The position numbers and the translations under genes are program-made. From positions 1 to 10,103 of the forward strand of contig CANCGX010000036.1 of the NCBI GenBank assembly GCA_947377725.1: a stretch of 10,103 nt of DNA, written 5' to 3'. Of the stretch, positions 6,724 to 10,103 are shown one piece after another. Within the stretch, counting starts at the first letter, position 1. The number at the start of each line of letters is the position of its first letter. Below the pieces are notes generated by a model. That model ran no database searches. It worked only from the letters and a program-made list of their open reading frames with translations, and was not told the origin of the DNA. The stretch comes from Actinomycetota bacterium (GTDB taxonomy: Bacteria; Actinomycetota; Actinomycetes; Nanopelagicales; Nanopelagicaceae).

Positions 6724-7485
6724 CTAAAGAGGGCGTTGCTTTCGGACAAATTTCGCATGCAAGCCAGCCGCCTCTTCGCGGTTACTTACTTCAAGAGCTG
6801 CAAAAATTCGAATACTTTCTTGGCGAATAGTTGAGTGGCTATAGGCCAACTGATTTGCAATCTCAGCATTCGTAAGTCCCTCACCCATAAGTTGCAGTAT
6901 GAGTTTTTGGCGGGAAGAAAGTTTCTCCATATTTTGATGACCTGGCGCAGGAAGAGTTTCAATAAATTCTGACTTAGTAAGTCTCTGCAAAGTTAAAGAG
7001 ACGAGACTTCCAACAGCCATAATAAAAGCTTCTAGTTCGGGCTGGGGTGTGATCTCCAAATCAGAATAAATACTGATTGCACCCGATGTAACAGAATTTC
7101 GAACCGTAGGAAAAACTATATTTGTTTTCCATGTTTCGCTTTCTCCGTATTTTGCGACATCAGGATAATCCTCCGCCCAATTTGGCAAATCACGGGTGAG
7201 CCAAACAAGTTTATGGTTTCGAATAGCGTCCGTCACAGGAATCATTGCGGAAAGTGGCACATGATTTGATTGGCGCAACTGATCTTCGGCAATTCCAAAA
7301 TGCCCAGTTACTCGAAGAACCCCTGTATTGGTTAATTCCGTGAACATTATTGAATGGGGTTCAATTTCCAGAAATGTGCGCCCTATAAGAACACGGCAAA
7401 TCTGGTTTTGGGAGAGAGTTGGTCCCTGAAGGAGTTCGGCAAGCTCCCCGATTCGGGTCAAATATGGCAACACAGTAAAACCCAC
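6724..7485 (-). CDS. LuxR-type transcriptional regulator with GAF-like sensor region
   Basis: The C-terminal part, residues 188-245 of 253, is a LuxR/GerE helix-turn-helix: LSSRQKLILQLMGEGLTNAE is followed by the recognition-helix region around HSTIRQESIRIF and then LEVSNREEA. Residues about 20-165 look like a GAF-type ligand-binding domain (alternating strands and helices, SGAISIY near the end), though this is a fold guess. No response-regulator receiver domain or ATPase is present, so input is probably a small molecule or redox signal rather than phosphorylation. GTG 7485 is the first start after the upstream in-frame stop. GTG 7473 (four codons later) has a better placed GAGGTG and may be the real start. 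It is convergent with the class II amidotransferase (38-base gap) and divergent from the secreted-protein gene. Targets are unknown, but its own divergent spacer contains palindromes. Confidence 0.85.
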   Translation of the reverse strand: MGFTVLPYLTRIGELAELLQGPTLSQNQICRVLIGRTFLEIEPHSIMFTELTNTGVLRVTGHFGIAEDQLRQSNHVPLSAMIPVTDAIRNHKLVWLTRDLPNWAEDYPDVAKYGESETWKTNIVFPTVRNSVTSGAISIYSDLEITPQPELEAFIMAVGSLVSLTLQRLTKSEFIETLPAPGHQNMEKLSSRQKLILQLMGEGLTNAEIANQLAYSHSTIRQESIRIFAALEVSNREEAAGLHAKFVRKQRPL

Positions 7486-7522
7486 CTCGGTTCTGTCTAC
7501 CTCAACGAGGAATTATTTGAAC

Positions 7523-7567
7523 CTAGTCTAATTTTCATGCCAGAAATACCAGTTTTTTAGACTAAAA
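7523..7567. promoter_or_regulatory. Paired palindromic sites, candidate operator
   Basis: CTAGTCTAA (7523-7531) and TTAGACTAA (7557-7565) are two copies of a TTAG-W-CTAA palindrome, the first with one mismatch; the second extends to a perfect TTTTAG-A-CTAAAA at 7555-7567. Their centres are 34 bases apart, and the sites also form an 8-base inverted repeat with each other. They lie just upstream of the LuxR gene and may be bound by its product or by another dimeric regulator. No function is demonstrated. Confidence 0.4.
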
Positions 7568-7622
7568 GTATGGGGTGAACCAGCGGGTGATATTGATTTC
7601 ACCCACGCTCATTGTGGGAAAT

Positions 7623-7660
7623 GGTCAAACCTGTGGACCGTTCAAAGACTAGCTTTGACC
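7623..7660. promoter_or_regulatory. GGTCAAA motif cluster with inverted repeat, candidate operator
   Basis: GGTCAAAC (7623-7630), GTTCAAAG (7640-7647) and the inverted copy CTTTGACC (7653-7660) lie just upstream of the promoter of the secreted-protein gene. The last two form a 21-base imperfect inverted repeat around ACTAG, and the first two are in direct orientation 17 bases apart. Relative to the predicted transcription start near 7696, the cluster covers about -36 to -73, a usual place for an activator site. Confidence 0.4.
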
Positions 7661-7682
7661 AAAATCAAGTTTTCACCTTACC

Positions 7683-7688
7683 TATATT
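7683..7688 (+). promoter_or_regulatory. -10 element for a probable leaderless transcript
   Basis: TATATT fits the actinobacterial TANNNT -10 pattern and ends 7 bases before ATG 7696. Transcription would therefore begin at or next to the start codon, giving an mRNA with no 5' leader. This agrees with the absence of a Shine-Dalgarno sequence before that ATG. No good -35 box is seen at 17-base spacing; a TTGACC lies at 7655-7660, which is too far upstream. Confidence 0.5.
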
Positions 7689-7695
7689 CCGGCAC

Positions 7696-9819
7696 ATGAA
7701 ACTAACTCTTCGCCAACATTTATCGCACATTCTCCTTACGGCTTTGGCGTTGACGGTTTGTGTTCCTGAAATGATTTCACCCGCACTTGCAAGTACTTCT
7801 TCAGCATCAAATTCAATTTATGTTTCATCATCTGCAAAGTCACAAGTCACTTTTAAAGTTGATCTAAACGATAAGTTTCGACTTCAAACCGCAGTGCTTC
7901 GTGTTTCTCGAATTGTAAGAAACAAGCCATCGTTTGTCGCTCTCGGATCAGCGAAATTGAATACAAAGGCAGTTGGCGGATTAACGAAAAAATTAACAAT
8001 TATCAAGAATGATATTTTCCAAGTATTAGTTGCAAATAAAATTATTGCCCAGGCAAAGCTACCAACGTCGCTCAAGTCGACCCTCACATTATTGAAGTTA
8101 TACGTTGTGACGACGCCTTCAATTGCACTGCCTTTCGTTTCCCCAACACCAACACCAACCTCAGAACCAACACCTTCTCCAACCGCAACACCAGAACCAA
8201 CTCCAGCGGTTGCACCAGAACCAACACCAACAGTTGCGCCAGAACCAACACCTACTCCAACCGCAACTCCAACGCCTTCAACAACTCCGGTAGCTCCAAG
8301 CGGCGGCGGTTCAACCCCTCCACCTCCACCACCACCCTCAAGTCCATTGCCTTCAATTATTAATATTGCAGCTCTTACAGGATTAACTGCCCCTGTTGCT
8401 GGAGCAACTCCTGTTTCATCAATTACCCCAACGGATCAATACACCGGAACAGTTTCGTGGTTGGGCTCTCCAAGTACTTTCGGATATGGAGAAATTGATA
8501 CAGCGACCGTAACGCTTACTGCAAAAAGTGGTTTTACTTTGGCTGGCATAGCATCCAATTTCTTCAGAGCTGCAGGCGCAACATCGATTTCAAACAGCGC
8601 AAATTCAGGTCTTATTACGGTCGTCTTCCCGCGGACGACAAATCTTTCAACCATTGATATCGCTTCGATTCTTGGCGTAATGCCTCCCGTCGCCGGCGAG
8701 ACACCTCGCTCAACGGTAGTTTCAACTGCGGAATACACGGGAACCATTGCATGGTCGGGCTCTCCTTCCACCTTTGGTTACTCGACTTCATACACAGCGA
8801 CAATCACTTTAACTCCGAAGTCGGGCTACACGCTCTCAGGCATCGCTTCGAATTTCTTCACCGTTGATGCAGCGACCGCAACAAATTCTGCTAACTCAGG
8901 CGTTATCACTGCTGTATTCGCAGCAACTGCGGATCTCGCACCTGTTACCCGCGCTACCATCTCTGGAGTTACCCAGCCCGTAGCAGGAGCAACACCGGTT
9001 AATTCAATTACCGCATCTTTGCAGTACACCGGAACGGTTACGTGGTCAGGCACTCCTTCGACTTTTGAAAACTACACAATTTACACAGCGACAATTACTT
9101 TGACTGCAAAACCAGGATCTACCTTCACCGGCGTTGGATCAAACTTCTTCGTAGTTCAAGGGGCGATGTCTCAAACTAACAACGCTGATTCAGGTGTAAT
9201 TACTGCAGAGTTCCCAAGAACTTCACTCGCTACTCCATTCTTGGATAGTGCTTCAGGTGGAGCATCCGCGAATAGCTTGAAGGTTTCATTCAACGCTGAT
9301 GCAAATGCCGCTAGCTATGTTGCAAGAGTTTATGCTGACAATCAAAAGTCTGTCCTTAAAGCGTCTTTTGCAAATTACGTAAGTGGTCAAGATTTAAGTG
9401 ATGCCCAAATTATTGGCGGAACCACGTATTGGATCGGATTAACAGCAATTGGAACTTCTGCAGAACTAGATTCTGCCGAGTCGGCACTTCTGTCTGCAGT
9501 CGCTAGCTCTTCTGCGGCAATCACTTTAAGCACCCCAGTCGTTTCCGCCGTGCCAGGAAGTCCATCCGGAAGCATTCGTGTAACTTTCGCATCCGTGCCC
9601 CATGCTTTGAGTTACGACTTAAAGATTTATGCGGACAATTCAGGATCTCTTGGTGCCATTGTTGACACTATTCATTCATATTCATCGGGGACTGATATCT
9701 CAGGCTTAGCTCCAGGAACTCGATATTTTGTTACCGTGACTGCAATTGCAGGTTCTCCTAGCTATCTAGATTCAGCAGAATCTATTGCGGCATCAGCGGT
9801 AGCGCACGTAGGAAGCTAA
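7696..9819 (+). CDS. Secreted modular repeat protein, Pro/Thr linker and Fn3-like domains
   Basis: I do not recognise a named gene. The 707-residue product from ATG 7696 begins with a Sec signal peptide: basic start MKLTLRQ, a hydrophobic core, then PALA with likely cleavage after A32. Next come a domain of about 115 residues with no recognised family (33-149), a Pro/Thr/Glu-rich linker with a Gly and poly-Pro end (150-220), three related repeats (222-319, 320-416, 417-509), and two fibronectin-III-like domains (about 510-608 and 611-707, each with a YxxxxYADN-like strand and a TYW/TRYF strand). The C-terminus has no LPXTG motif, membrane anchor or S-layer homology domain, so the protein is released or held non-covalently. 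The frame is open back to TTG 7612, but that adds a non-signal extension with no ribosome binding site. No catalytic motif was seen, so an adhesive or structural surface role is likely. Confidence 0.85.
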   Translation: MKLTLRQHLSHILLTALALTVCVPEMISPALASTSSASNSIYVSSSAKSQVTFKVDLNDKFRLQTAVLRVSRIVRNKPSFVALGSAKLNTKAVGGLTKKLTIIKNDIFQVLVANKIIAQAKLPTSLKSTLTLLKLYVVTTPSIALPFVSPTPTPTSEPTPSPTATPEPTPAVAPEPTPTVAPEPTPTPTATPTPSTTPVAPSGGGSTPPPPPPPSSPLPSIINIAALTGLTAPVAGATPVSSITPTDQYTGTVSWLGSPSTFGYGEIDTATVTLTAKSGFTLAGIASNFFRAAGATSISNSANSGLITVVFPRTTNLSTIDIASILGVMPPVAGETPRSTVVSTAEYTGTIAWSGSPSTFGYSTSYTATITLTPKSGYTLSGIASNFFTVDAATATNSANSGVITAVFAATADLAPVTRATISGVTQPVAGATPVNSITASLQYTGTVTWSGTPSTFENYTIYTATITLTAKPGSTFTGVGSNFFVVQGAMSQTNNADSGVITAEFPRTSLATPFLDSASGGASANSLKVSFNADANAASYVARVYADNQKSVLKASFANYVSGQDLSDAQIIGGTTYWIGLTAIGTSAELDSAESALLSAVASSSAAITLSTPVVSAVPGSPSGSIRVTFASVPHALSYDLKIYADNSGSLGAIVDTIHSYSSGTDISGLAPGTRYFVTVTAIAGSPSYLDSAESIAASAVAHVGS
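8143..8355 (+). repeat. Low-complexity Pro/Thr linker-coding repeats
   Basis: This stretch encodes recurring PEPTP, PTPT and TATP units, including two VAPEPTPT copies, and ends in GGGS and a run of seven Pro codons. At DNA level it repeats CCAACACC-like and CCAGAACCAAC-like words. It would form an extended, wall-spanning or glycosylatable spacer and could change length by slippage. Confidence 0.85.
8359..9222 (+). repeat. Three tandem repeats of about 95 residues in the secreted protein
   Basis: Units begin at 8359, 8653 and 8944 and are 98, 97 and 93 codons long. Shared words in order are PVAGxTP, QYTGTVSW or a close variant, SPSTF or TPSTF, TATITLT, SNFF, NSANSG (third copy NNADSG) and a final VFP/EFP or VFA. 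The pattern of short strands suggests a beta-rich extracellular module. Protein copies are clearly similar while DNA copies have diverged, so the duplication is old. Confidence 0.85.
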
Positions 9820-9855
9820 TTTACGAACTTCCTGTAAGGACTCAAGACTCAAATC

Positions 9856-9880
9856 AGGCAACGTACGTTCTGCGTTGCCT
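9856..9880 (+). terminator. Hairpin after the secreted-protein gene, probable terminator
   Basis: Perfect 8-base arms AGGCAACG (9856-9863) and CGTTGCCT (9873-9880) enclose a 9-base loop, starting 36 bases after the stop codon. There is no U-run (AGTATTACT follows), as is common for actinobacterial terminators. It lies between two exported-protein genes on the same strand. Confidence 0.5.
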
Positions 9881-9921
9881 AGTATTACTCCATTAGATAA
9901 ACGAAGTCATTGGAGAAGTAA

Positions 9922-10103
9922 TTGAGCATCAACAAAAAGGCAGTTCTCGGAACCATCCTTTCAACAGCTATGGCCACTGCCACCACAATTTTCCCTGCTC
10001 ACGCGACGACCTCAGGCGTTGTAATCATCAATATTGATCAGACATTCACTTCACCACTTGGTACCGCCACTGTGACTGGGGCTATCGGAGATTACGGAAC
10101 CAT
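9922..10103 (+). CDS. Exported protein, N-terminal fragment (3' partial)
   Basis: The reading frame from TTG 9922 runs to the window edge with no stop and gives 60 complete codons. A strong ribosome binding site, GGAGAAG (9912-9918), lies just upstream and supports this start. The first residues are MSINKKAVLGTILSTAMATA, a basic start and hydrophobic core, followed by IFPAHA with likely signal peptidase cleavage after the last Ala (residue 28). The mature part begins TTSGVVIINID, which looks beta-strand-rich, but too little is present to name a family. An ATG at codon 17 would cut the signal core in half and is unlikely to be the start. It follows another secreted protein, with a hairpin between them, so the two may share a surface role while being transcribed separately. 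Confidence 0.75.
   Translation, partial: MSINKKAVLGTILSTAMATATTIFPAHATTSGVVIINIDQTFTSPLGTATVTGAIGDYGT

Noticed and set aside
8143..8355. Repetitive DNA considered as a CRISPR array or minisatellite outside a gene
   Set aside because: The repeats are short, in frame and encode a Pro/Thr linker; there are no unique spacers of constant length.
8436..8771. Minus-strand open frame of 111 codons, with another at 8826-9053
   Set aside because: Both mirror the three protein repeats of the secreted protein; their own internal similarity is a shadow of the coding repeats.

Overview
The window looks like chromosomal DNA from a low-to-mid-GC actinobacterium, possibly a streamlined freshwater lineage. 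This is inferred from the protein types, short intergenic gaps, mixed ATG/GTG/TTG starts and one promoter laid out for a leaderless transcript. Base composition was judged by eye, not counted, and the taxon is not established. No rRNA, tRNA, CRISPR array, transposase or phage gene was seen.

Positions 1-6685 hold a catabolic cluster. From the left it has a class I glutamine amidotransferase-like hydrolase (plus strand, 5' end outside the window), a short-chain dehydrogenase and an APC-type amine/amino-acid permease (both minus strand), then, divergently, a glutamine synthetase-like ligase, an aldehyde dehydrogenase and a class II amidotransferase-like protein (plus strand). Import, gamma-glutamylation, oxidation of alcohol to aldehyde, oxidation of aldehyde to acid and removal of glutamate form a plausible pathway. 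It resembles the Puu putrescine route, but a short-chain dehydrogenase stands where an FAD amine oxidase would be. The substrate is therefore more likely an amino alcohol such as ethanolamine than a diamine, although an oxidase gene could lie outside the window. The permease and ligase start in a shared region of about 214 bases that carries three tandem 11-base repeats, a candidate operator.

Positions 6724-7485 carry a minus-strand LuxR-type regulator with a GAF-like N-terminal region and no receiver domain. The spacer beyond it (7486-7695) is rich in inverted repeats and contains the probable leaderless promoter of the next gene.

Positions 7696-9819 encode a large secreted modular protein: signal peptide, small N-terminal domain, Pro/Thr-rich linker, three repeats of about 95 residues, and two fibronectin-III-like domains. 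After a hairpin at 9856-9880, a second exported protein starts at 9922 and runs off the right edge. The right-hand part is probably a cell-surface or secretion locus unrelated to the catabolic cluster; whether the LuxR gene controls either side cannot be decided from sequence.
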